From assembly GCA_016234205.1 (NCBI GenBank), contig JACRGN010000318.1:1-6683 (forward strand): a stretch of 6,683 nucleotides of DNA. Direction: 5' to 3'. The position numbers were made by a program, and so were the translations under genes. The notes below the pieces were generated by a model that was given only the letters and a program-made list of their open reading frames with translations, did no database searches and was not told where the DNA came from. How positions within the stretch are numbered: position 1 is the stretch's first letter; each line of letters starts with the position of its first letter. Shown here piece by piece: positions 1 to 4,881 of this stretch. This DNA is from Nitrospinota bacterium. Lineage in GTDB: Bacteria > Nitrospinota > Nitrospinia > UBA9942.

Positions 1-1
1 A

Positions 2-328
2 GTAATTGTATGGATATTTATGATAGGCAGTTACTATCCATTCTATTTAGCCTTTGGGTTTAATGAACTGCCATATATATCAATCCTTGTGTTAGCTGTA
101 GTTATTGGTGTCCTTATAAGCCTATTTCCAACACCGGGATTTCTCGGCTCCTATCAGGCAGCGTGCGTGATAGGGCTTCATGAGATATATAAGGTCTCGG
201 AAGTTGCGGCAGTAAATTTTGGAATAATAACCTGGTTTATCCAGATGGGGACTGTGTTCGCCCTCGGATTATTTTTTATATTCAAAGAAGGATTATCCTT
301 CAGAGAACTTACAAAAATAAAAAAATAA
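2..328 (+). CDS. Flippase-like / lysylphosphatidylglycerol synthase-type membrane protein, C-terminal part
   Basis: This is the 3' end of a gene that begins before the window; the frame is open from base 2 to the TAA at 326-328 (108 codons), so the internal ATG at 20 need not be the start. The visible part is almost wholly hydrophobic, with about four membrane segments (roughly residues 1-16, 24-42, 46-60 and 68-90) and a short basic tail ending KIKK. The loop PTPGFLGSYQ matches the conserved P-x-PG-x-x-G-x-(Y/F)-(E/Q) signature near the end of the UPF0104 / LPG_synthase_TM family (PF03706). That family is thought to flip or synthesise lipids in the inner membrane. The substrate cannot be read from this fragment. 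It ends 10 nt before the next gene, so the two are probably co-transcribed. The family call is fairly secure; the exact function is not. Confidence 0.75.
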   Translation, partial: VIVWIFMIGSYYPFYLAFGFNELPYISILVLAVVIGVLISLFPTPGFLGSYQAACVIGLHEIYKVSEVAAVNFGIITWFIQMGTVFALGLFFIFKEGLSFRELTKIKK

Positions 329-338
329 CCATAATGCA

Positions 339-1478
339 ATGACTATATATTTAGATAATGCCGCCACATCATTTCCTAAGCCTGAATCAGTCTATAAGGC
401 TGTAAGTGATACCCTCAGGAAATATGGCTCAAGCCCCGGAAGGGGCGGGCATAAGATGTCCTTACAGACTGAAAGAATAATCTTTGACACAAGGGAGAGA
501 ATAGCCTCCTTCTTTAACATCCCCCAAAGTAGTAATGTTTTATTTACATTCAATGTAACAATGGGGATAAACCTCGCATTTAAAGGTTTTCTAAAGGCAG
601 ACGACCATGTCCTAACATCCAGTATGGAGCATAACGCTGTAATGAGGCCTTTAAAGAGGCTTGAAAAAGAAGGTGTCAGTAAGACAGTTGTTCAATGTTC
701 AAAGGAAGGATTTCTCAATCCAAAGGATATAGAAAAAGAGATAAAATCTAATACAAAATTAATTGTCATTACCCATGCATCAAATGTGACCGGGACAATA
801 CTGCCGATTCGTGAGGTTGGAGAAATAGCAAAGAAAAAGGGAATAGCTTTTTTATTAGATGCTGCACAGTCAGCAGGGCTTCTCCCAATTGATGTCCAGA
901 AGGATAATATTGATATGCTCGGGTGCACAGGGCATAAGAGCCTCTTTGGTCCACAGGGGACAGGTTTTCTTTATATAAAAGATGGACTTGATGTAAAACC
1001 TCTGATTGAAGGTGGGACAGGGAGCAATTCAGAATCTGATGAGATGCCAGATTTTTTTCCTGATAAATTTCAGGCAGGGACACTGAATACTCCGGGGATT
1101 GCAGGACTTGGTGCTGGGATAGAGTTCATACAAAAAGAAGGATTAAAAAATATAAGGGATAAGGAAATGCACCTTACTACTAAAATTATGAATGGACTTA
1201 AAAACATTAAAGGGGTAAAACTCTACGGTTCTCTAAATCCCTCAGACAGGGTAGCTGTAATATCATTTAATATTGAAGGGAAAGACCCTGCCTATGTTGG
1301 AAATATCTTAAACGAGAAATACGACATTATGAGCCGTGTTGGACTCCACTGTGCCCCCAATGCTCACAGGACAATAGGGACATTTCCTGAAGGAACAGTG
1401 AGGGTAAGTGTTGGATATTTTAATACCGAGGGTGATGTTGATAAACTGATTAAGGCAGTAACGGATATTGCCCATTAA
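339..1478 (+). CDS. Cysteine desulfurase-family class V aminotransferase
   Basis: A full-length (379 aa) PLP-dependent class V aminotransferase of the NifS/SufS-like cysteine desulfurase group, closest in style to the TIGR01977 subfamily. Such enzymes take sulfur from cysteine as an enzyme-bound persulfide, releasing alanine, in the cytoplasm. Visible landmarks: the N-terminal YLDNAATSFPKP; MEHNA at 96-100; HASNVTG at 146-152; the cofactor-contacting DAAQSAG at 174-180; GHKSLFGPQG with the Schiff-base lysine at 200; and GLHCAP with the candidate catalytic cysteine at 338. The start at 339 gives the family's usual N-terminus. There is no clear Shine-Dalgarno, but the gene starts 10 nt after the upstream stop, which suggests coupling. 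No scaffold gene (iscU/sufU) is nearby, so a general Fe-S role versus a specialised sulfur or selenium role stays open. A fossil of a related gene's last 20 codons lies at 4347-4409. Confidence 0.93.
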   Translation: MTIYLDNAATSFPKPESVYKAVSDTLRKYGSSPGRGGHKMSLQTERIIFDTRERIASFFNIPQSSNVLFTFNVTMGINLAFKGFLKADDHVLTSSMEHNAVMRPLKRLEKEGVSKTVVQCSKEGFLNPKDIEKEIKSNTKLIVITHASNVTGTILPIREVGEIAKKKGIAFLLDAAQSAGLLPIDVQKDNIDMLGCTGHKSLFGPQGTGFLYIKDGLDVKPLIEGGTGSNSESDEMPDFFPDKFQAGTLNTPGIAGLGAGIEFIQKEGLKNIRDKEMHLTTKIMNGLKNIKGVKLYGSLNPSDRVAVISFNIEGKDPAYVGNILNEKYDIMSRVGLHCAPNAHRTIGTFPEGTVRVSVGYFNTEGDVDKLIKAVTDIAH

Positions 1479-1502
1479 AAATGAAAAGTTGAGTATTATA
1501 AA

Positions 1503-2411
1503 ATGGTGAAGATATTATTAGCTGTCATAGTGGTATTAGTTTTTATCACCGGTGCCTATCCATCCGAATTGAAAAAGTTCCCCGAAGGAGATAAAGACAC
1601 TCTGTCTGGTAAGGTTCTATATGATAAAAAAATTATAGATTCTTTCTTCAATGCTCTTAAGGAAAGAAACATAAATGAGGTTAACTCCTTCCTGTCCAAA
1701 GGTATTGACCCTAACTATGTGAATGAATACGGAGAGTCAGCATTGCTGTTTGCAATCATTTCAGCCGATGCAGAGGTTGTAAGAAAACTGATTTCAGCCG
1801 GTGCAAATCCTAATTCTAAAGACACACACGGCACGCCTGTTCTGACATTAGCATCTGACGAAGGCTATCTGGATATTGTTAAGGTATTACTTGATGCCGG
1901 TGCCGATGTCAATAAAAAAGATAATGATGGAAGCACAGCCATAATGGAAGCAGCAGAAAAGGACAAGATTGATATAGTTAAAATACTCCTTGATGCAGGT
2001 GCTGACGCTAATGCGGAGAATGATAACGGGGTTACGGCTTTATGGTTGGCTTCATCAAATGGGCTTGAAGAGGTTTCAGAACTTTTGCTGCCACTGACCA
2101 AGAATATTAATGTCAGAGAAAAGTATAATAAAAGCACTCCCTTAATCAATATGGTGCGGTGGAGTAAGGTTAGTACTGTAAGGGCATTATTGGATAAAGG
2201 GGCAGATGTAAATTCACAGGATGAGCAGGGGTGGACGGCTTTAATGTGGGCGGCAAAGGACAACGACCCTGAGATTGTAAATATCTTGCTTGATAAAGGT
2301 GCGGACTTCAAAACAAAAAACAGATTTGGAAATACTGCTTTAAAACTGGCGAAAAAAGAGGGCTACAGGGAAATAGTTCAAATACTGGAAAAAGCCGGTG
2401 CAAAGGAATAG
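1503..2411 (+). CDS. Exported ankyrin-repeat protein
   Basis: 302 aa. Residues 1-18 form a signal peptide (a lysine at 3, then a long hydrophobic stretch ending ITGAYPS), so the protein is predicted to be exported to the periplasm or beyond; no lipobox cysteine is seen. After a short linker, the rest is a solenoid of seven to eight ankyrin repeats of about 33 residues, beginning near 43, 76, 109, 142, 175, 209, 242 and 275. Typical signatures are LLDAGADVN and GWTALMWAA. The repeat at 175-207 is degenerate (LLPLTKNINV in place of the usual turn). Ankyrin arrays bind other proteins, so a binding or chaperone role is likely, but no partner is shown. The gene lies 24 nt after the cysteine desulfurase gene and is probably in the same transcript. 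Its last 171 nt are duplicated in mutated form at 3098-3269. Confidence 0.9.
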   Translation: MVKILLAVIVVLVFITGAYPSELKKFPEGDKDTLSGKVLYDKKIIDSFFNALKERNINEVNSFLSKGIDPNYVNEYGESALLFAIISADAEVVRKLISAGANPNSKDTHGTPVLTLASDEGYLDIVKVLLDAGADVNKKDNDGSTAIMEAAEKDKIDIVKILLDAGADANAENDNGVTALWLASSNGLEEVSELLLPLTKNINVREKYNKSTPLINMVRWSKVSTVRALLDKGADVNSQDEQGWTALMWAAKDNDPEIVNILLDKGADFKTKNRFGNTALKLAKKEGYREIVQILEKAGAKE

Positions 2412-2412
2412 A

Positions 2413-2520
2413 TTATCTATCAATCACCTCCCTTATCTTTCTTAAAAAGTCATGCGACTGGAAGGGTTTTGAGATGAAATTAAAACCATTCTCAAGAATG
2501 GCTCTAAGGACTGCAACTGT
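2413..2520 (-). pseudogene. Fossil of a response-regulator receiver domain, C-terminal end
   Basis: Reading the - strand from 2514 down to the TAA at 2413-2415 gives 33 codons containing GFNFISKPF followed by FLRKIREVIDR. This is the end of a CheY-like receiver domain: the conserved K-P-F switch lysine of beta5, then helix alpha5. The phosphoacceptor aspartate and everything before alpha4 are missing, and an in-frame stop lies at 2521-2523, so it cannot be a working gene. It is presumably what remains of a response regulator or hybrid histidine kinase whose 5' part was lost where hicA now ends. It converges on the ankyrin gene, with only one base between the two stop codons. Translation was read by eye; the KPF signature makes the family call fairly strong. 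Confidence 0.7.
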
Positions 2521-2538
2521 TTAGTTTTCCTTTACTTT

Positions 2539-2769
2539 TTACTTAAGTAGTTTAATAAATTCTTCTACGGAAATATTGAGGTCTCTAATAATAGCTCGTA
2601 ATGTTCCTCTCGGAATGTCTTTTCCCTGATGTCTGGCTACAGTGGTTCTTCTGCCGTCTGAATGTTTAAAGACTAAATGGGAAGTGCCTCGCTCTGGATG
2701 TTCAAAAAATCCGAGTCTCTTTAACACTCGGATAAGCTGACGATCCTTAATTACAGGGAGTTTAGGCAT
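2539..2769 (-). CDS. hicA: HicA-family toxin (type II mRNA interferase)
   Basis: 76 aa, the usual size of HicA (YcfA family), a small double-stranded-RNA-binding-like fold that cuts mRNA and stalls translation when free of HicB. The family pattern is clear: PVIKDRQLIRVLKRLGF at the N-terminus, the catalytic histidine in GTSH (His31), HSDGRRTTVARHQGKDIPRGTLRAIIRD, then NISVEEFIKLL. The ATG overlaps the end of hicB by 8 nt (ATGCCTAA), so translation is probably coupled to that of the antitoxin. Gene order is antitoxin first. The reading frame is intact and the catalytic residue is present, so the toxin is probably active. Downstream lies only the receiver-domain fossil. Confidence 0.93.
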   Translation of the reverse strand: MPKLPVIKDRQLIRVLKRLGFFEHPERGTSHLVFKHSDGRRTTVARHQGKDIPRGTLRAIIRDLNISVEEFIKLLK

Positions 2770-3022
2770 AAGAAAATGATTTCTTTTTTCCCAATATTGG
2801 CAAGGAAACCATCTCTACCACCTCAATACCTTTATCTTCTGGAATTCTTTCACCATCAGCTATCAAACTTCTTAGGTAGGCATTAATTGCATCTTTAATA
2901 TTCTTACGGGCTATCTCAATGGATTCACCCCACGTATGACAACCCGGAAGTGCTGGAACATACGCATGATATGTCTTATTTTCATCTGGCTCTATGATAA
3001 TACGATAAGGGTAGGTTTTCAT
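2762..3022 (-). CDS. hicB: HicB-family antitoxin
   Basis: 86 aa from the ATG at 3022. It has the HicB degenerate RNase H-like fold: an N-terminal strand (YRIIIEPDE), YHAYVPALPGCHTWGES around residues 18-34, then helix IARKNIKDAINAYLRSL, and a short tail ending KKKSFSYA. It neutralises HicA by direct binding. It is at the short end of the family, and no separate helix-turn-helix or ribbon-helix-helix domain is visible in the tail, so DNA-binding autoregulation is uncertain. A GTG five codons upstream (3037) keeps the frame open. I chose the ATG because it gives the family N-terminus and because the likely transcription start lies at this ATG (see the promoter at 3029-3057), downstream of that GTG. 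Confidence 0.92.
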   Translation of the reverse strand: MKTYPYRIIIEPDENKTYHAYVPALPGCHTWGESIEIARKNIKDAINAYLRSLIADGERIPEDKGIEVVEMVSLPILGKKKSFSYA

Positions 3023-3028
3023 AGCTAA

Positions 3029-3057
3029 ACAATACACCTATACAAAGACAGTGTCAA
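3029..3057 (-). promoter_or_regulatory. Consensus sigma-70-type promoter for hicBA
   Basis: On the - strand a perfect -35 box TTGACA (3052-3057) is followed by a 17-nt spacer and the -10 box TATTGT (3029-3034), which matches four of six bases of TATAAT. Six bases (TTAGCT) separate the -10 box from the hicB ATG, so the expected start of transcription is the A of the ATG itself, giving a leaderless mRNA. The only Shine-Dalgarno-like bases (AGGTG) lie inside the promoter spacer and would not be transcribed. Confidence 0.6.
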
Positions 3058-3062
3058 CTTTT

Positions 3063-3101
3063 TTAACCCATTAATTTTGTTAAATGCATTTTTCGGGTTA
3101 A
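3063..3101. repeat. 7-bp inverted repeat at the ankyrin-fossil/hicB-promoter junction
   Basis: TTAACCC at 3063-3069 and GGGTTAA at 3095-3101 form a perfect 7-bp inverted repeat with 25 nt between the arms. The right arm overlaps the first bases of homology to the ankyrin gene (3098). It sits just upstream of the hicBA promoter, so it could be an operator, or chance in AT-rich DNA. Support is limited to the pairing itself. Confidence 0.25.
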
Positions 3102-3269
3102 TGTGGGCGGCAAAGGACAACGACACTGAGATTGTAAATCTCTTACTGGATAAAGGTGCAGACTTTAAAATAAAAAACAGGTTTGGAAACACCGCTTTAA
3201 AACTGGCAAAAAAAAGAGGGCTACGGGGAAATAGTTCAAATGCTGGAAAAAGCCGGTGCAAAGGAATAG
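3098..3269 (+). pseudogene. Frameshifted 3' fragment of a second ankyrin-repeat gene
   Basis: These 172 nt match the last 171 nt of the intact ankyrin gene (2241-2411) at about 92% identity: 13 substitutions and one extra base. The copy begins abruptly at LMWAAKDND in the penultimate repeat and runs to the equivalent of the stop codon (TAG 3267-3269). A run of eight A where the original has GAAAAAA adds one base after the ALKLA segment, so the old frame is lost and the frame now ends at TAA 3272-3274. About eight of the 13 substitutions are silent, which suggests the copy evolved under selection as a working paralogue before it broke. A start-like ATG at 3077 exists but lies outside the homologous part. 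It is most simply a tandem paralogue whose 5' part has been lost or replaced by the hicBA segment. Confidence 0.85.
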
Positions 3270-3330
3270 TGTAATCTGTCGAGATAGATTTGGTCAGTAA
3301 AATTTACAAAAAGATAGAATCTCAGAGTTT

Positions 3331-3522
3331 TCATTGTAGTTTGATATTTACATCCTTTAAAGAAATCATATCCTCATCAGGGTATAGGATGAATCCTTCT
3401 ATATTTTTCTTCATCACAGCCACATTTACAGAATGCCAGAGATTTGTATAAGGCAGTTCATTAGAGATTGTCTTCTGAATCTTACTATATATCTCTTTTC
3501 TCTTTTTCTGCTTTAAACCCAT
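3331..3522 (-). pseudogene. C-terminal fragment of a family 5 extracellular solute-binding protein
   Basis: The 63 codons read RKEIYSKIQKTISNELPY, then NLWHSVNVAVMKKNIEGF, then LYPDEDMISLKDV before TGA. This is the end of the peptide/nickel ABC-transporter binding-protein family (SBP_bac_5, about 500 aa). In that family an (R/K)-x-x-(I/L)-Y-x-x-I-Q helix and a following P-Y-x-x-L-(W/Y) strand close the C-terminal lobe. Upstream of 3522 the frame stays open to 3588, but the residues no longer look like the family, so roughly 85-90% of the gene is gone. The neighbouring ATG at 3522 is probably not a used start, and no membrane-permease genes are nearby. A paralogous tail lies at 4176-4250. Confidence 0.72.
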
Positions 3523-3595
3523 CCAATATCGCCCTGTATGATTATGAGAAGAATCTTTATTCAGCAGGGATAGGCTGGAGATGGCAACTCATTTG

Positions 3596-3820
3596 TTAGG
3601 AGGCTGCTACTTTTTCAAGGGGGAGATTTTCAATAGAGATGTTAACAATATTAGAGAGTTCAAGTCGCTCACTGGCATCAAGGATTTCAATTCCAACGAT
3701 ATGCCCTTTTTCATCAAGGTCAATAGTTACCCCTTCCTCTATATCAGTTGAGTCAGTAATTTTTGCTTCTCTAAGTCTAATATACAAGGCATCAACATCT
3801 TTACTGTATTCTATTTTCAT
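3596..3820 (-). CDS. DUF2283 family small protein (putative antitoxin-like partner)
   Basis: 74 aa from the ATG at 3820, typical of DUF2283 (COG5428-like). The family opens M-K-(I/V)-x-Y-(S/D)-x-x-x-D-(A/V)-L-Y-I-x-(L/F). This protein shows MKIEYSKDVDALYIRL at 1-16, DSTDIEEGVTIDLDEKGHIV at 23-42 and the family end IEILDASERL at 44-53. The ATG is chosen because GAGGGAG stands 3-6 nt before it; a TTG five codons upstream (3835) lacks this support. Its first 20 nt overlap the end of the DUF4258 gene, so the two are translated together. The biochemical role is unknown. Pairing with DUF4258 in such bicistrons suggests a toxin-antitoxin-like unit, which is inference. Confidence 0.85.
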   Translation of the reverse strand: MKIEYSKDVDALYIRLREAKITDSTDIEEGVTIDLDEKGHIVGIEILDASERLELSNIVNISIENLPLEKVAAS

Positions 3821-4061
3821 AGGCTCCCTCCCCAAATGGCTCTTTTCTTACCGTAACCGTAATAATCAAAATATGGTTATATTCCTCTTTAAAGGTAACT
3901 CTCAAAAATCTCTCGTTTATAAATTTATAGGCATTTTTTCTTTCCTTTATGCTTGGTTCTATCCGGTCTGGCTCATTTATCGTTATCTCTATTTCTTTCT
4001 CTGTAACCTCACGCTCTTGCATCCTTCTTTTTGCATGTCGGTCATATTTGATAGATTCCAT
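3801..4061 (-). CDS. DUF4258 family protein (putative toxin-like partner)
   Basis: 86 aa. The N-terminal pattern IKYDRHAKRRMQEREVTEKE (residues 4-23), with His9 and Arg17, is the mark of DUF4258 (PF14076): Y-(T/S)-x-H-A-x-x-R-(M/I)-x-x-R-x-(I/V). It is followed by INEPDRI, an RFLRVTFKEE strand and a C-terminal ILIITVTV strand. The compact alpha/beta layout with a conserved histidine and arginines recalls RelE/BrnT-type small toxins, but the activity is not established by what is visible. It is the first gene of a two-gene unit overlapping the DUF2283 gene by 20 nt. No Shine-Dalgarno precedes the ATG; the likely promoter lies only 14 nt upstream, so its leader would be about 8 nt. Confidence 0.83.
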   Translation of the reverse strand: MESIKYDRHAKRRMQEREVTEKEIEITINEPDRIEPSIKERKNAYKFINERFLRVTFKEEYNHILIITVTVRKEPFGEGAYENRIQ

Positions 4062-4075
4062 AATAACACATTGAA

Positions 4076-4105
4076 ATTATATTTAAAACCATATCATATT
4101 CTGAA
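4076..4105 (-). promoter_or_regulatory. Promoter for the DUF4258-DUF2283 pair
   Basis: On the - strand a perfect -10 box TATAAT (4076-4081) is preceded at 18 nt by TTCAGA (4100-4105), which matches four of six bases of TTGACA. The DUF4258 ATG is 14 nt downstream of the -10 box, which predicts a leader of about 8 nt with no room for a normal ribosome binding site. The call rests on the exact -10 box and its position before an intact gene. Confidence 0.5.
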
Positions 4106-4137
4106 TAAGGAGGTCAATGATCAAGGTTTTTATTTAG
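4106..4137 (+). other. Orphan Shine-Dalgarno followed by a six-codon ORF
   Basis: TAAGGAGGT (4106-4114) is a complete match to the anti-Shine-Dalgarno sequence, followed 2 nt later by ATG (4117) and an ORF of only six codons (MIKVFI) ending at TAG 4135-4137. It may be the stump of a lost gene's 5' end, or chance. The spacing is short for efficient initiation. It lies antisense to the promoter region of the DUF4258 gene. Confidence 0.25.
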
Positions 4138-4175
4138 AGAATGTGACAAACTGATTATTATTGCGGTAAGAAATA

Positions 4176-4250
4176 TTATTGCTGCTTAAAATATACCTCC
4201 TTTAACGACACCATATCCTCGTCAGGATAGAGGACGAATTGGACTGAAAA
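4176..4250 (-). pseudogene. Second solute-binding-protein tail (family 5), very short
   Basis: On the - strand about 20 codons ending at TAA 4176-4178 read FVLYPDEDMVSLKEVYFKQQ. This matches the end of the fragment at 3331-3522 at 14 of 20 residues, with I/V, D/E and other mild changes. It is therefore the tail of a diverged paralogue and not a recent copy. Family resemblance stops upstream of about 4240, where runs of A replace coding sequence. Together the two tails bracket the DUF4258-DUF2283 module and share its strand. Confidence 0.65.
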
Positions 4251-4285
4251 AAAATCTATGAAATAATTTCCTCATAGTTTACCTT

Positions 4286-4326
4286 CAGCCTTTAAAGACA
4301 GTTTTACTGTGAGAAATTATAGGCTG
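4286..4326. repeat. Nested imperfect palindrome
   Basis: An outer inverted repeat CAGCCT (4286-4291) / AGGCTG (4321-4326) encloses an inner hairpin ACAGT-TTT-ACTGT (4298-4310). No T-run follows in either direction, so it is not a standard terminator. It lies in the 90-nt gap between the solute-binding-protein tail and the cysteine desulfurase tail, and could be the relic of a small mobile repeat or a chance structure. Confidence 0.3.
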
Positions 4327-4346
4327 TATCTTATTTAGATTGCTTT

Positions 4347-4409
4347 TTTAATACTGAGGATGATATTGAGATACTGATTAAGGCAGTAAAAGATATTGCT
4401 ATGGCTTAA
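4347..4409 (+). pseudogene. 3' tail of a second cysteine desulfurase-family gene
   Basis: Twenty codons and a stop (TAA 4407-4409) read FNTEDDIEILIKAVKDIAMA. They parallel the last 19 residues of the intact enzyme at 339-1478 (F361 onward, FNTEGDVDKLIKAVTDIAH). The DNA is also close, including an identical ACTGATTAAGGCAGTAA block. Nothing upstream of about 4338 resembles the enzyme: the HCAP cysteine loop and the rest are absent, so this is a fossil. It is a diverged paralogue tail and not an exact duplication. The residue pattern is also common to other class V aminotransferases, so the source need not be the neighbouring gene. Confidence 0.68.
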
Positions 4410-4420
4410 CTTGAAATCAC

Positions 4421-4435
4421 ATTGCCTTTTGCAAT
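4421..4435. terminator. Weak hairpin between the desulfurase tail and the XRE gene
   Basis: ATTGC (4421-4425) and GCAAT (4431-4435) can pair around the loop CTTTT. There is no good T-run directly after it on either strand. It sits about 45 nt after the XRE stop, between genes facing each other, so a weak bidirectional stop is possible. Confidence 0.25.
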
Positions 4436-4478
4436 ATATTAAAAAATATCATTCCAAAAACTTAATGGTTCTATTTAT

Positions 4479-4856
4479 TTAGACCTTTTTCTTCTTTTTT
4501 GCCAATACCCACTCCATATAGCTTATAACTTCGTCAATTTCTTTATCAGTAAGATGTTCTCCTGTTTTCAATAACCGCTTCTGACGATTTGTTAAATATG
4601 GCATTGGTATTTCCTTTAATCTTTTTGGTAATTCCTCTCTATAAAGCTCAGATATTGAGCAATCTAATGCCTCAATAATCCTCTTTTGAATAATCTTTCC
4701 GGCAGGTTTATGGAATGTTTCAATCTGGTCAAGTATTCCATACGATATTCCAGCCTTTTCTTCTAATGCCCTGCGGTCAAATCCATATAACTCCCGTAAC
4801 CTTTTAATATTTCGAGCAACAAGCTTATCTGTATCCGTAACTTTTCTCTTCGCCAT
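4479..4856 (-). CDS. XRE-family (Cro/CI-type) helix-turn-helix transcriptional regulator
   Basis: 125 aa. Residues 11-73 form an HTH_XRE domain: KLVARNIKRLRELYGFDRRA, then LEEKAGISYGILDQIE (helices 2 and 3, the recognition helix), then RIIEALDCSISELY. This is a cytoplasmic DNA-binding protein, usually a dimeric repressor. After it comes an unusual tail of about 50 residues, PKRLKEIPMPYLTNRQKRLL, then a helix LTDKEIDEVISYMEWVLAK and a terminal lysine cluster; the helix may be for dimer formation. The first residues (MAKRK) are basic. No clear Shine-Dalgarno is seen before the ATG. It is divergent from the exported protein gene at 5044. Two matching palindromes in the shared region suggest that it controls itself and that gene. 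No toxin gene adjoins it, so it is probably not an antitoxin. Confidence 0.88.
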   Translation of the reverse strand: MAKRKVTDTDKLVARNIKRLRELYGFDRRALEEKAGISYGILDQIETFHKPAGKIIQKRIIEALDCSISELYREELPKRLKEIPMPYLTNRQKRLLKTGEHLTDKEIDEVISYMEWVLAKKKKKV

Positions 4857-4881
4857 TTCATAAATGACTATAAAGGACTTT

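Larger units (their letters stand above)
4062..4478. other. 417-nt gap with no intact gene, holding two gene fossils
   Basis: No intact gene is visible here on either strand. From left to right it holds the promoter of the DUF4258 gene, the orphan Shine-Dalgarno, a solute-binding-protein tail (-), an imperfect nested palindrome (4286-4326), a cysteine desulfurase tail (+) and a small hairpin (4421-4435). The bases between these items match nothing I recognise. Confidence 0.6.

Noticed and set aside
692..1083. Two open frames on the - strand inside the cysteine desulfurase gene (692-928 and 769-1083)
   Set aside because: They are antisense to a well-conserved enzyme and show no family pattern; they are by-products of its codon use.
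1865..2311. 148-codon open frame on the - strand across the ankyrin gene
   Set aside because: Its repeated S-A-P-L/A-S-S motifs are the reverse reading of the ankyrin LLDAGAD segments. The frame at 3025-3261 (-) is the same effect in the ankyrin copy.
2540..2549. Ten-base palindrome TACTTAAGTA over the hicA stop codon
   Set aside because: It is AT-rich with no loop or T-run fitting a terminator, and is likely chance.
2762..3037. hicB starting at the GTG at 3037
   Set aside because: That codon lies within the promoter spacer, upstream of the predicted transcription start; the ATG at 3022 gives the normal family N-terminus.
3077..3274. A working 65-residue ankyrin protein from the ATG at 3077
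   Set aside because: The homologous part starts mid-repeat at 3098, there is no signal peptide or ribosome binding site, and a +1 shift scrambles the end.
3581..3605. CCTAACAAAT on the - strand next to the DUF2283 stop, resembling the core site of an integron attC
   Set aside because: No matching GTTRRRY partner with the expected stem was found nearby, module orientations do not form a cassette array, and no integrase is visible.
3596..3835. DUF2283 protein starting at the TTG at 3835
   Set aside because: The ATG at 3820 has a GAGGGAG site before it and gives the canonical MKIEY start.
3639..4154. 171-codon open frame on the + strand opposite the DUF2283-DUF4258 pair
   Set aside because: It is antisense to two genes with clear family motifs and a fitting promoter, and its own sequence is a low-complexity S/I/F-rich reading.
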